From NCBI GenBank assembly GCA_026182355.1, contig JAPFBL010000002.1:1364001-1428000 (forward strand): DNA of 64,000 nt. The letters run 5' to 3'. The notes under the pieces were generated by a model that saw only the letters and a list, made by a program, of their open reading frames with translations, ran no database searches and was not told the origin of the DNA. Position 1 is the first letter of the stretch. Each line of letters opens with the position of its first letter. Both the position numbers and the translations under genes were made by a program. Positions 48,913-60,684 of the stretch are shown here, piece by piece. Source of the DNA: Hermatobates lingyangjiaoensis (taxonomy: Eukaryota > Arthropoda > Insecta > Hemiptera > Hermatobatidae).

Positions 48913-48919
48913 AACAATT

Positions 48920-49170
48920 AAAAGAAATGATTCAACAAACTGAATAAACTAGATTCACAAAAAGAGCATACATAAAAGAAAGTGCAGAAACCCTCTTCTG
49001 TATTTCGATTGCGTCGTCATCAGGTAGAAAGATGTGAGAGCATTTACCTGTCTTCGGAGTGACTCACATCTATCTTCCTGACAACGAGGTAATCGAAATA
49101 TAGTACTGAGTTTCTCTGATTTCTTTTATGTCTACTTTTTGTAAATTTAGTTTATATATATACATATATA
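48920..49170. repeat. Family A inverted pair
   Basis: The left unit (minus) has CTGATGA (49017-49023) and GAAA (49003-49006) with outer sequence AAACTAGATTCACAAAAAG. The right unit (plus) has CTGACAA 49078-49084, GAAA 49095-49098, TATAGTACTGAGTTTCT and TTTTGTAAATTTAGTTTATA. The spacer includes opposed CACATC / GATGTG words. (TA)n tracts flank both sides. Confidence 0.8.
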
Positions 49171-49289
49171 TGCAAATATGGACCTTTAAAAGAGGTACAA
49201 AAAGCAAACGAGATTGAGCCATTACACTTTACGTGAAAAAATATAACTTCAGTACTTGATTTACTAGATGGGTGGTTAACTTATACAGG

Positions 49290-49500
49290 AAAATGACAAG
49301 ACCTAAGAGGAGTGGCGGAGTTTCCAGGGAAGTGATTCACTCATCAAAGGAATTACGCATGCGGAGGAATAGGCATGCGTGAGAGAGAGGCCCGGAAGAC
49401 CGCTTTGACTGGACGGCACGACACACTTCTCGTGTCCTCTAGGAATCACGAGAGCCCTCCGGTTAGCCAGCAAGGCCCGCCTCATCAATTACAATGCATT
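49290..49500. other. GC-rich island
   Basis: Much richer in GC than its flanks. The minus frame (61 codons) contains RALLANRRALVIPRGHEKCV. Words CGCATGCGGAGG and GGCATGCGTGAGAG are near-repeats. CCGCTTTGACTGGACGGCACG is echoed by CCGGCTTTGACTGGGCGG at 55.21 kb. It may be a conserved regulatory element, promoter or exon; no domain is seen. Confidence 0.25.
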
Positions 49501-49549
49501 TAGAACACATTTTTAGATAAATTATTATCGCCTTCATTGGGTAATCAAC

Positions 49550-49780
49550 TAAAAGTCTCTATAAAAAAGAATAATTATGAAAAAATCACGTTTCGAACAC
49601 TTTCTGCCTTTCTTCACATTATATCAGTTTATCAGAGGAAGGTGACACAGCAAAACTTATGGAGTAAAGTAAAGAGCCTCTCTTTATACTTAAAAAATCT
49701 CTTCCTTACCCAAAAAGCAGATGAAGCCTAAAAAAGGCAACTACACATTCGAAACCGGTTGAGTTCATAAACATATTCTT
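49550..49780. repeat. Family D inverted pair (PLE-type 3' end motif)
   Basis: On the left, the minus strand reads TGAAGAAAGGCAGAAAGTGT and then TCGAAACGTG. On the right, the plus strand reads GATGAAGCCTAAAAAAGGC, then 11 bases, then TTCGAAACCGG. The GATGAAG-hairpin-CGAAACG string is commonly seen near 3' ends of Penelope-like elements. The left and right outer sequences (GAATAATTATGAAAAAA and its reversed partner) also correspond loosely. Confidence 0.55.
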
Positions 49781-52700
49781 TTATGCGAAGAATTTTTCTT
49801 TGATTCTTCAATATGAACAAATACCATATATACCACACATAATTCACAAACTATAGAACAGTCAACTGTATTTCGTATCTTTTAGCTTTTTTTTAGGAAA
49901 CCTTTCAGAGGAAGGTCAAAGGGTGATAGTGTTAAATCTAGTATCTATTCCAGAGGTCTTCAATGACGTAGCTGTATATTAAGGTACATCAGTGCCTTTT
50001 TTTCTTTTTTTTTACAAAAATTGCAATCTATTTTACCATAAAATGGATAAGAGCTTTCCTGCAGAAAAAAAACAGTTGGCAACAATTTGACTACACATTC
50101 CAATTCCAATAGGAAATTTTGGGAAACATCACTAGACAATGCCACCTATCAAATTACTGCATTATTTGCACTTACTTTCCACAATAAATAATTTTTCCAT
50201 TTTTACAGACTAATGGTGCACTAATGGTTTTTAAAAACCCTCTGTCATTTTAAGTTTTTTTTCCAAAACTTCTCTTGTTTTCTATCAATTCACTAGGAAA
50301 ATTAATCTTACCTTGTCCTACTAAAACTAAAGGAAGTTTAAACCTGTCTGAATGCTGAATGCCCAATGTCTCAGAATACAGTAGCCCCCAATCCATTGTT
50401 TTGTCACGAACCATTGTTGAAATCAGCTTTCAATAAATCTATCATATTCCTTCCATCCAAAAATGGGTTTCAGTCTCTCTCAGATTTCACGAGACATCAA
50501 AATATACCGCTTTTGGCCAGTTTCTTTTGTTGTGTTGTTTCCTTTTTAAGTAATTTACACGTTGACATTTTTCTATTCAATTAAAAACTGTAATTTAAAT
50601 ACTCTTTATTATATTTTTTACATTCTTTAGTTGTTTTTTTTGTTACAAAATACTATTACCTACTTATTGCAGAACCAATACGAGGTGAAGGCGTATTAAA
50701 AGTCACAGTACTCCATACAGTTGTTTACATTATGCTGTTTAGTGTCACTAGAGCTTTCCTTGATCAGAGAATCACGGAGATCAAAGCCAACACCATGCCT
50801 ACATCAGAGACAAGTAAATTTTCACCAAACGCATCATGACCGGACGATTACTTTTGCCTAAATTAGCACACAATGACGACTAAAAAACAAGCTCATCTAG
50901 AAACTTGCTAATCTCAAATTACATTTCTGAAATATTTATCTTGTATGAAAACTACTCACTCAATTTTTTTTAATAGAAACCCTTTTTTCCTGTTCATACC
51001 TGAACGAAGTAGTGCTAAATAAATTTAAATTAAATTTTTTTTTCAATACCTTTAAAAAGTAATAAGTTATTTACTCCACAAAAAGTAGCCATTAGGAATG
51101 AGTTAATATTATTTGCTTCCTTAATTTGTCTTCTTAATTTGTATATTAATATTAATAATATTTTGTATATTACTAATACATACAATTTTACAAATCAAAG
51201 TACGTTTACTCAAGCAGCATGACATTTTTGAAAAGTATTTTCAAAACTTGAACTTAAACCTATTTTTAAGTAATACCATTTATAGTAATACAATTGGTCT
51301 TGCACATTTTAATATACCTACTATGCTTGATTGTAGTGATTTATTTTATTGGTTTAATTCTAAAATTTGTGTCTAAATTCACTTGATTTCAGAGTTATAC
51401 TGTCCTAGAAGAAAGGAAACAAGAAATTATATACATTACACTGACATTTAATGAATGTAGAAAAATTGACAGTGATGGAGATTTCAAAGGATTTTACGGT
51501 TCTTGTGGTCATCTGAACCCATTTTCGGCAATTTTAGAATAATGTTTGTATCCGAGTATTATACATTTGACAGAAGTCTTGTATCATGAAAATGATACTT
51601 TATCATAGTTTATATCAAAAACAAGAACCATTTTTGTTCTACTCTTCCTAACTATACTGACTTATTACATAAGGAACTAAGATTGGTAATAAAAAATCGT
51701 TAGAAATATTTAAAGTTAAGAAACTTCAAATTCCCTGTTATGATAAACGGTCCTAACATATATCATGTTATATAACATGATAACATTTCGTGAACCTTGT
51801 ATTGTTGCAAAGGGGAACATAACTTTATAAAGGACATCTATTAAGTTCGACCTCTATGCACTGAGCATATTTTCTTAATGTAATAATATTTCAGGGGTAA
51901 AAATAAGCAATACATCAAAAGTAAAATTGCTTTAAACATCAGAATAAATATTAAATATCATTTGAAATAATTCTTACTTGAATATAATTAGATAATAATT
52001 TCAAAATATTACCTAACCTCTTCATAAAAAGAAAATGAATAAACAATTCAACATGTAATGAAATAATACATCATATTAACTGTTAATTTATTATGCCGTT
52101 TTAGATATTTTATAAATACATTATTCTTAAAGCAAACTTACAATGTTCTTTGTTTCTATTGCTATTAAAAAATAGTCCATTTTGCCATTTTATTTCATCT
52201 TACCAGTCAAATTGAAAATAACCTTATAAGAAAATATTTAGTGACAGTTCTTTATCATTAACTTTATTATTTCGCATTGTGGTTTTATAAACCTTTTTTA
52301 AAAGCTATTCAAAAACAAATTGTTAACATATTAACAAGACAAACTCTGCCGCGTCTAATTCATAACGCGGATTATATTTCATTTAATGTTTTATTAACAA
52401 CAGATTTTAGTGTATGTTACAAATTTAAATACTGAGTTATACATACTTGCTCATTTTATGGTTATCAGTTTTATTTGCTAAACTATACAATTTAAATTAA
52501 TGATGATGTTACTTGCTTCTTTATAATTCTGAACCTCAATTAATCAGAGAAATATATCATCTAAGCATTCAGCTTCAAAGGAGAATGAAAATTCTATTGG
52601 AACTGGGAAAATGGAGAAGCCACGTTGAATCCTGGCAATTAAGTAAATTGAGTGTGTTATTTTTGATACTGTGCTTACTGACATCAAAGTAAAGTGTATA

Positions 52701-54305
52701 CCACTTCAAACATCTTCTTCACTGAGTACCATTTCAATAAATATAAACAAAGTTGCAAATTTGTGTTAATCAAATGTCATTCACACTGTTGTCCCTACAA
52801 TTTTTGTTTAATTTAAAATAAATATGTAGAAGTTTATATATATATATTAAACATAGGTGGGACTATTAGTCTTCTAATTTGGTATGAGAGAAGAGGACGA
52901 CGGGAGGGTTTTTGCTTGATCCTTATAATCTGAAGTATGAATGATTCCATACAATCGCTACATGCAAATTCAGCTTAACATTTTCATATGAAATCATTAC
53001 GCTAAATTAATTATAGAATTCAATAAGAAGATTCAGTTTTATTGTTAATTTTTCTGAATCCCACGCCTTTCTCCACACCACCCCTTGGGGTGTACCGTAC
53101 CTTATTGTATGAATATATGATAACGGGAGTGGGCATCTTTACCCAATATGGTAATATTAACACCTTTGTTAATATTTATATTCAAATTACCGCCGTTTAC
53201 TGGTGGTATAAGCTTGCCAAATACTCTCATTTGTCTTGTTCTTAATATAATGTAAGATTGCTCCATCAAAATTTATGGTAAATACCCATACGATCATCAC
53301 TCATGTTGTCTATTTCTCTCTCTATGATGGTCAATAGGTTAAATTATGGTTTTTGAAGGTTTCTAAAATTATTATTTATAGTGAATAGAATTCAGAAAAT
53401 TATGAGTTATGATGTGTATTATATTACCGTAGGCAAATTTAATTGTCAATATAATAGAAATACAATTCTAAAAGACAATATTTAGATCGATGGGCCTAAG
53501 GTCCGGCTATTGGAAACGAGTTACCTTTTGCCAACTTGTGGCTGATATTGACTTGTAGTTTCGTTTTGAGAATTAAAATCACTGCTTCAATTTCTTCTAG
53601 CTCTACGATCTATTTTATATTGATGTGATTAAACATATGCATATTTTTAACAAACATTTATTATTACTAGTTGAAAGTTATGATTGTGTTATTATTTTGT
53701 TGATAACCAGCCAATATAGAAAATGGAATGTACTTTATGCAGACTCACTACATAAAGGGCATACAGGTCTACGGTAGCAATAATTGAAGGATTATTTAAA
53801 ACAAAAAACAAAATGCACAAAACCAATATAAACGAACAAACTAACCATCTTGGAGATGACTTATTTAAACCACTGACAAACTCAAGACATTAGAAAAGAA
53901 TCAAGAAACACACACAAGGAACGAATGAAGAAGTCAGAAACAATAAATAATTATACGTGAAGTAAATATATATTTTTTTTAAAAAAAAGCAATAAAATAA
54001 GGAAATCCAATATCATCATGTAATCGATACTTAGATAGGTTATTAAATAGAGTGCGCTAATAAACGTACATTAATCCTCTAAAAACTATCAGTTTTACTC
54101 TGGAAGATGGAGAGGATTTCAAAACAAGTAGTTTTGATGAAGGAAAATTACGAAGGAGATGACTATGGTCTCCGAGGTACTGGATATTCTTCCCGAGGAT
54201 AAACTTACAATCTAATTTTTAGATGTACTCAATATTCCCTCTAGAATGTAAAGACTGAGACCATAAGAATTACATTGTTGAATTTTTTGTAATAGAGGTA
54301 TGACG
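49781..54305. other. Long AT-rich non-coding stretch
   Basis: About 4.5 kb with no exon-like island. A perfect 20-bp palindrome ATCATGTTATATAACATGAT is at 51762-51781. A patch at 53.04-53.24 kb (plus frame, 67 codons, contains TPFSTPPLGVYRTLLYEYM) is weakly protein-like. Otherwise nothing. Confidence 0.45.
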
Positions 54306-54334
54306 TTTACAATTATTAACTTATCTCAACTAAT

Positions 54335-54445
54335 CAGTCGTACCTCAGGACACCACAAAAGCACCGGGTTAAGGGACTGGTGCTCACGTATCCCCGTAAC
54401 CAAAGAAAATGACCTTAGCATTTAAGCCATCTAGGCGCCCAATAT
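54335..54445 (-). repeat. Possible old tRNA-like element
   Basis: On the minus strand GGCGCCTAGATGGCTTAAAT is followed by GGTTACGGGGATACGTGAGC and CACCAGTCCCTTAACCCGG. TGGCTTAAATGC is A-box-like, but the expected B-box is not clear. It may be a decayed SINE of a different family. No cloverleaf can be drawn with confidence. Confidence 0.25.
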
Positions 54446-55110
54446 CATTGCTAAATTTGTTTTTTATTATCATTTTTTGTTAAAGATATTATCGCTATCA
54501 AGTCACCTGATGAAATTCATTCACTTGTTGTTTCAAAAAAGAAATATTAAAACGGTAGAATATTTGAAATATCTTTCTTCATAAAATAATTGTTATTTAT
54601 TATTGTTTATATTATCGGAATGTCGAACTATTCAAGGTAGGCAACATTCTGTTATTCATTCATGAATATTGAATAGTCTATTTCTCAAAACTCAAGTTAA
54701 ATTTAAATTTGGCATTATCATTAAGCGTTAGCCATTAGGATAGTCACCACTTGCCAATATTAGCCGTGATATAATATTTAATTTGCATTGGAAGTTAAAT
54801 AGTTATTATTTCTTGTTTATTTTCTTTAGTAAATATTCTATTAACGTATTTCTGCTATATGATGACTACGTTAAAAGTCAAATAAAGTTATTATTGTAAA
54901 ATTATAAGATTAACAAATAATTTTATATCATGAGTTTTTTTCTTTGCACTTTGAAAATACATGTTATGCACCGAAGTTTCTTTTGAAGATGGACAAATTT
55001 AGTTAAATGAAATAATATAATAAACAAACAATTTGTGTGGTACTAACAATTAAATTGTTAGAACTTAAAGTTAGAAGAGTCATTTTCTGATGGAAACAAA
55101 AAAAAGTAGT
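54446..55110. other. AT-rich non-coding stretch
   Basis: Nothing recognised. Confidence 0.45.
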
Positions 55111-55114
55111 GTAA

Positions 55115-55500
55115 TAAAAGAAAAAGTCCTACCCTGGAGAAGGCCTGCCGGCGACGAAAGCTTTCAGGCAGAATGGTCAGTTTAGAGGTGGGACAGGATT
55201 TGTAAAACGGCCGGCTTTGACTGGGCGGAGACGCGACTGGTGGGTGTTTCCCCAACTCTAGAAAGAGACCCCGCTAGGCAAGACGGCTTTTTGGCAGACA
55301 ACACTAGATTCAAGATGGACCAATACAAGTGGAGATATTTTTAAACGAAGGCGGGACATGTAGGTCCTACGGCCAATCCGACAGAGGCGCCGCTGACGGC
55401 AGCGACCATGAACAATGGCACGTTCTCTGCCAACTTATGGCCGTCATGCCATCAAGCCTCCTCCCTATAACAATCTTCAGCTTCAATTTCATTCTTTTTT
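55115..55500. other. GC-rich island, exon or promoter candidate
   Basis: The longest strongly GC-rich patch in the window apart from the AXH exon. Several frames are open: plus, containing RSYGQSDRGAADGSDHEQW; minus (lower half), containing RRRQAFSRVGLFLLLHYFF; another minus frame reads HKLAENVPLFMVAAVSGASV. Having different open frames on both strands argues for high GC as the cause. It contains CpG-rich words (GCCGGCGACGAAAG, GGAGACGCGACTGG). A promoter-type CpG-rich region or conserved element seems as likely as an exon. Confidence 0.3.
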
Positions 55501-57849
55501 ACTGTCTGCAAACCAGGAGTGTAATATGTAAGATTAAGTCGAACTGTTCGAACAAACTTAGGTGTTAATGAACATCATGAGGAATCATATTAAAAATTGA
55601 TCATCTTCTTAAAGCTGTTAGAAGGAACGTCAAATGTATCAAATTAGCTATCAGTCATTCATTATGATTAGAAGTGGTTAGACTTAAACTCACACTAAAT
55701 TTCACATTATACATCTTGCTTAATACTCTTTAGTTAAAAGGAAGTGAAGTTGAAGGAACAGCCGTTACAAATGAAAGGGTGTGACTCTAATTCAAATATT
55801 GTAGATCTCATAAAGAAATTTCAAGGAGGTTTGCTTACACATTTACCTGACCTCCACCCCTACTAAGGAACAAACATTTTCTACAAGAATTATCTGTTTC
55901 ACCATAAAGAGCAAATCATTTAAAAGAAAGGAGGTTTTATGTAGAGAAAAATATTGAAATATACTTAATCTAACAGCTAGTAGGCATTTCATACTAAAGT
56001 CTTGGTAATGGCTTGTTAAAGATGATGGATACAAATATATTGTCAGATACTTTAACTGATATGCTAAAAACTTCTGAAAAATTCTTAGAAGTTAACTGAA
56101 ATGAAAAGAAATTGAGATGAACATATAACATTTATTCCATTATAAACGAATGTATTATTAAAAACAATTCAGTTAGGTTACGGTGGTGTTACAAGAGTCT
56201 TCGTGGTGTCACAAAGACCTTTGTGTACCACAATCCGGAAGCCTTTCTTATGGCATACTCAAGTTGACAAGAACTTGTATCTTAACGAGCATCAACACCG
56301 AAAGCTTTAGATTCTCCCTGAGAACGTCAAGAATGTTTCTATCTTTCCATATACTGATAAATTCATTTCCAGAATCTACAAAAAATCTGGTTCCAAGTAA
56401 TGTTATATTAATTTGGTATATCTCATTGAATGGTAAGATCAACGGACAAATATACGAGTGCTTTCTTTTTGAAAAGTAATAAGTCACTTAGGACTAGTAG
56501 TAACTTCCAAGTTGAATAGAGATACACAAGTTTTACAATAACCTGGTTCTTGTATTTATTCAGCAAATATATTAGTCCGCCCAAGATTTGATTGTAACTT
56601 TAGATTTATAAAAATATGCAAAATATAATACTAATAATTATTTTCAAGTCATTGGAAACAAAAATACGCAATTTTTATATTCCATGGACTAAAAACATTA
56701 GGGATTAGTTAATACCTTATTCGTCTATGAGCTATGGTTAATAACCTAATAGAACTTTCTGTCTATGAGCTTAATTGATCAATTTATGCGCTTAAATATT
56801 TATCAGAGTCGGGTAAAATTTAGCTGTGCATACTGACCATAAAATTTAAATTTCAAGGTTTTTTTTTAACGTAGAGGTATAAAATATTGCCCGCTTGAGG
56901 AGGAGAACGTATAGGACGCTAGATACTTGTTTAGGATCCCTACTCTAGTTGCTTTAATAAAGACAAACATAGAAGTGGCGACATGATAGAACATGCAATG
57001 ACGCTCCTAATGCGGCAATATTTGTCAGAATTTCGACAAACATTCATAATGATGTTTGATGGAGTACTTCACTTGTTTGTTTTTATCGCCAATACTTGTA
57101 AGTTTTACCTTCAGACGAGTCCCAGGGAGTAAAGGCAAATAAAATTATCGGGTTGACTCTATATGAGGGGTTGTAAATATTCTATTACTGAATTTTATTA
57201 GAGAAGCGTTTTTCACGGAGAATCTGACAACGTAGAGACTTGGGATAAGAGATCTACACCTAAACTCCCAATGCTAAAGGTTTCACTTTATTTTATGAAA
57301 GTATTAATTATATAAGAATATCTAATATTTGAAAGTACAATGTACTTAATGTAATATGATATTTCTTAAAATCACTGGCATTTAAATCTTTCTTAGTAAC
57401 TTTTCCAGAATTGCTTCTTTAAGAAAATTAATGCTCTGAAAGACGATGTGAAAAAAGTATCAAAAAATGTAAAAAAAAATTCTAATATGTTTCATTGATT
57501 ATTTCAAATATTATATAATTCTAATATTTAGTTATTGGTGATTTCTAATCACCTGAAACTATAAATAGGACAGTAATTATACAACGTCAACTGTTAAAAT
57601 AGTCAACGAGTGTATTATAATACAAACTACGTTATGACATAAATACAACTAAATAAACAAACAGAAGTACCTTTATATTATTTTCAGAAGGAGAAACAAT
57701 GTGAAACAGCCTCCTTGAAAGTTATCTGCGAACAAAAATAAAATACTTTAAAAATAAAATTTAGGGAAGAAGGGATTATTTAGTTAAAATGGGATGTGGC
57801 TTTGTATAGAACTCCTGAAAAGTGGTATTACTCTTTTTAAAAAGCTACT
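55501..57849. other. AT-rich non-coding stretch
   Basis: No exon-like island. Opposed 79- and 98-codon frames at 56183-56487 overlap antiparallel and have no recognised motif. Confidence 0.4.
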
Positions 57850-58005
57850 TTTAACTATAGAAGGATCCCAAAAACTGACTACTATATTGCGACCACGGCA
57901 TCAACAGGTAGAATGACGTGAGGCGCTCCGAACACAATGTCTTCGGAGAGGCTCACATCTTTCTACAACGCACTCAAAATGTAGTAGTGGGCTTTCTGAT
58001 ATATT
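57850..58005. repeat. Degenerate family A inverted pair
   Basis: On the left, CTGACTACTATATTGCGACC and GGCATCAACAGGTAGAA correspond, reversed, to the family A string CTACCTGATGACG ... ATATAGTAGT. On the right, CTCACATCTTTCTACAACGC and AAATGTAGTAGTGGGCTTTC is the plus copy. Both cores are decayed (no intact CTGATGA). Confidence 0.55.
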
Positions 58006-58014
58006 CAGTTCGTC

Positions 58015-58150
58015 AAACCGTTTTGTATAATTGCTTATACATATACGGGTTACTTGCCGTTGCGTCTCTTTTCTCCTTAAGACGGATTGGCCGAAAATTT
58101 GAGTTTATAAGTGTGTTTCTTTACTCTGTTGCTCTCCTTGAATTTTGAAC
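58015..58150 (+). repeat. Diverged family E unit
   Basis: Core CTTAAGA 58076-58082, CGG-ATT-GGCC, GAAA 58093-58096, followed by a T-rich tail (GTGTGTTTCTTTACTCTG) and ending at a (TA)n tract at 58152. The first core position pair has changed (CTGA to CTTA). Confidence 0.6.
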
Positions 58151-58151
58151 T

Positions 58152-58152
58152 C

Positions 58153-58220
<68 letters not shown>
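58152..58220. repeat. (TA)n-(TG)n compound microsatellite
   Basis: About 40 bp of TA then about 28 bp of TG. It abuts the Penelope-like fragment at a point just after the codons for LLPKYT. Confidence 0.97.
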
Positions 58221-58222
<2 letters not shown>

Positions 58223-58402
58223 TTTGGCAGTAAGTCCTCTTTCAAGCATGTAATATTAAATTTGATAGCAGATTCTGCATTCACGATTTTCCTACTTAGA
58301 GCTTCTATTTTCCTTACAATTTTCTTTTGAGCAGGTGATAATTGTAAGGAAAATAGAAGCTTTAAGTAGGAAAATCGTGAATGCAAAATCTGTTATCAAA
58401 TT

Positions 58403-58405
<3 letters not shown>
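58221..58405. mobile_element. Penelope-like fragment, second palindrome
   Basis: The minus-oriented arm (58221-58335) encodes KKIVRKIEALSRKIVNAESA, then IKFNITCLKEDLLPKYT. The plus-oriented arm (58338-58405) encodes IVRKIEALSRKIVNAKSVI and KFN before a (TA)n tract. The KFN-TCLKEDLLPKYT part aligns with KQFNKICLKEGLLPKYT at 39.7 kb, but the DNA and the preceding residues differ, so these are two subfamilies. The arms are about 70 bp and nearly identical. Confidence 0.6.

Positions 58406-58456
<51 letters not shown>
58404..58456. repeat. (TA)n microsatellite
   Basis: A pure TA tract joining the Penelope-like arm to the family E unit. Confidence 0.97.
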
Positions 58457-58460
<4 letters not shown>

Positions 58461-58615
58461 CTTTGTATCGGTCGGTGGACGCATTCACATATCCACTCCA
58501 GTGTTCCTTCTTCTTTTCCTCTTACTCCTCTCCTGAAGACGGCAAGGCAGCCGAAATGATTGAGAACAATAAGTGTTAGTCTCTTTTTTGTGTTTTCTAG
58601 TTGTAACCATGTTAA
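58457..58615 (+). repeat. Family E unit
   Basis: TATCGGTCGGTGGACGCATT follows the TA tract. Core CTGAAGA 58533-58539, C, GGC-AAGGCA-GCC, GAAA 58553-58556, TGATTGAGAACAATAAGTG, then TTAGTCTCTTTTTTGTGTT and CTAGTTGTAAC. It sits directly after the Penelope-like arm in the same orientation, as if the arm, TA tract and unit were the 5' and 3' ends of one shortened element. Confidence 0.85.
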
Positions 58616-59774
58616 TAGAAATCAGCATCTAAACATTAATGAGTATGGGAACATCAGTTCAATGACAAGTTATTTTCCTTGAAATTATTCGAAGTAATAA
58701 AAATGTCATATTTTTAACAAATTATATTTCGTTATACATTTTTTGTTCCTAAAAAAATATAAAACAATTTAGGAACTTAAATGATTAACTATTTTTAAAT
58801 ATGATTTATTTATACTAATGTTTACTCCAAACTAACTGAATGAATTGCTAACGTAAATATAAATAAATTTCACATTTTTCAAAGATTTCTATGATCACCA
58901 AAGGTCGCAATACAATTCTATAAATTAATTAATATATCCGTGTTCTGCAGGAATAATTGTAGAACGCTATTTTCTTTTACGCTCTTCCTGTAATATAAAA
59001 TAATCGTAAAGTTGGTTCGCACTACCTTTGTTTAGGATATAAAACTGCTTCTCCCGGCTGAGTGGTATTTAAGTTGAACTCAAGCTAAAACGGTTCATTT
59101 TACGACCTAATCCGCCTGTGTTGTCCCAAAAGTAATACCCCAAATCAAACACCGTAGGTCTAATTATAATCATCTGCCTGTGCCTTTAATCCACAATCCC
59201 TTACAATAATAATAATAATAATAATAATTGTTATGTTCATTGTTATATTCAATAACTTTTCTCATAATTCTTGTCCGTTTATACTACCGAATAGTCGTTT
59301 AGTATGACGTTTTAGAATGACGTTTAGTACTAAAGAATTATACTGCTTTCTTCTTAGTTATTAAAGAATGTATAGTCATTATTATTTTCATTATTATTTT
59401 AATTTTTAGTCAATGTACACACTTTATTCACTGGAATATTATAAAGATTGAACCACCAAAATGATGAGATTATTATGTTTATTGAATCAAGTGTGATCTA
59501 GTGTATTTGTTGTTAGTACTAAATATTTATGGTTTTGAATTTTGACCATACATCTGAATTTTTTTAAGTGAAAGATCGAAGAGAATTTAAAGTCGTCATT
59601 TCCAAGCATAAGTGACGTCTGGCCTCGTAAAAGATAGATACTTCAATAATTTCAGAAAAGAATATTTTAGAACCTTCTACGAAGAATTGATTTGGTAATC
59701 TGTGTTGTCCATATTTAAACTGGGTGGTACTTAATGAAAGGAAGTCACGTTCTCCCGAAATGTAGGGAGCCTGA
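58616..59774. other. AT-rich non-coding stretch
   Basis: (AAT)n at 59205-59229. Immediately before 59775 the sequence may be eroded LINE coding sequence, but frames are broken. Confidence 0.4.
59205..59229. repeat. (AAT)n microsatellite
   Basis: Eight AAT units. Confidence 0.95.
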
Positions 59775-60017
59775 ATGGGCATTAACAATGATGATTTGTG
59801 CAGATTCTGCAAAGAAGAGGAAGAAATACCGTTGCACCTGCTGGTTGATTATCAGGCAACTTTGCTGTACAGAGGTAGGTGCTTCGGGACACTAGGCAAA
59901 AACATAGACAATTTTACCGCTGGACCCAGCAAAAGTGCTGAACTTCTTAGAGGCGTTGAAGCTAACAGCTGGAGTACTTTAGTACAGAAGGGAGGAAGTA
60001 CAATAGTTTTTTTTTAA
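59775..60017 (+). mobile_element. Non-LTR retrotransposon C-terminal remnant
   Basis: The 80-codon frame begins MGINNDDLCRFCKEEEEIPL and continues HLLVDYQATLLYRGRCFGTL. This matches the C-terminal LCRFC-EEEE-P-HLL zinc-knuckle-like motif following the reverse transcriptase (or RNase H) in Jockey/I/R1-type LINEs. The second Cys/His set is damaged (VDY where C-C is usual). Just upstream the frame is stopped. It is a fragment of a dead copy, oriented plus. Confidence 0.75.
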
Positions 60018-60349
60018 GACGCAGTGCTATAGTCACCCTCAAATATTATAATAATATAATAATAACAACTATAAGGGAAATATTACTTCATTGCAAGAGA
60101 TGTTCACATTTCTAAGTCAATGATTATTCGAGTTGTAGATGAAAAAAGGCGACATAGAGAATGAAATGTTCTAGTTTTTATTCAGTAGAAAGGACATAGT
60201 AGATAGTAAGCTGGAGTCACTACGCAGGATGTAGATTAGATTGTGGCCACAAGAGCATAACGTTTTCATATTCATTACAAAGACTATTCGTAGTAGCAAG
60301 TTAATTGAAGCAGACGCAGTGCGATGAGGCAGCTTTGATATGTAGGGCT
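60018..60349. other. Non-coding stretch
   Basis: Nothing recognised apart from a T run after the LINE fragment. Confidence 0.4.
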
Positions 60350-60350
60350 A

Positions 60351-60590
60351 ATGCTAAAGAAGGTGTATTTAAGGATGGAAATGAGGGGGCGCGGGAGGAT
60401 GCGGCTTAGCCTGTTATTAATCGTGCAAATGGCTCACAGCGCTGCGGCACTCCTGCCGCCTACCCCGTCCTTCCACAACTTGCCAACCTCAAACAAACAG
60501 GCCCTTCTTCTTCTTCAAGAAAGCCAACTGTGTACTGGAAACGGTTTGACATAAATTCTTATAGTCGTAGATAGGTAAAAATAATTCTAA
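60351..60590 (+). other. GC-rich island with signal-peptide-like frame
   Basis: Frame 1 (67 codons, ATG at 60351) includes an internal start MRLSLLLIVQMAHSAAALL, which looks like a secretory signal peptide, then a short Pro/Ser/Gln/Leu tail. A second plus frame is open across the same bases after GCGGCTTAG and reads PVINRANGSQRCGTPAAYPV, then LPQLANLKQTGPSSSSRKP and TVYWKRF. Either could be a small exon, for example of a secreted peptide precursor, but nothing is recognised and the two readings compete. Confidence 0.25.
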
Positions 60591-60684
60591 AAGAAGTTAA
60601 CATGTCAAGAAAACTAGTCAACAAACTAAAACTCTGGGCCTACACACTAAAAAAAAAAAAAAACTAAAAATTAATGTTAATTTA

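Noticed and set aside
58105..58559. Frames with long Tyr/Ile and Thr/His runs
   Set aside because: The runs are (TA)n and (TG)n microsatellites; only the KKIVRKIEALSRK and LLPKYT parts are element-derived.
60400..60560. Resemblance of the frame ending KPTVYWKRF to an allatostatin C-type precursor
   Set aside because: The required cysteine pair and amidation/processing layout are absent; the similarity is limited to YWK.
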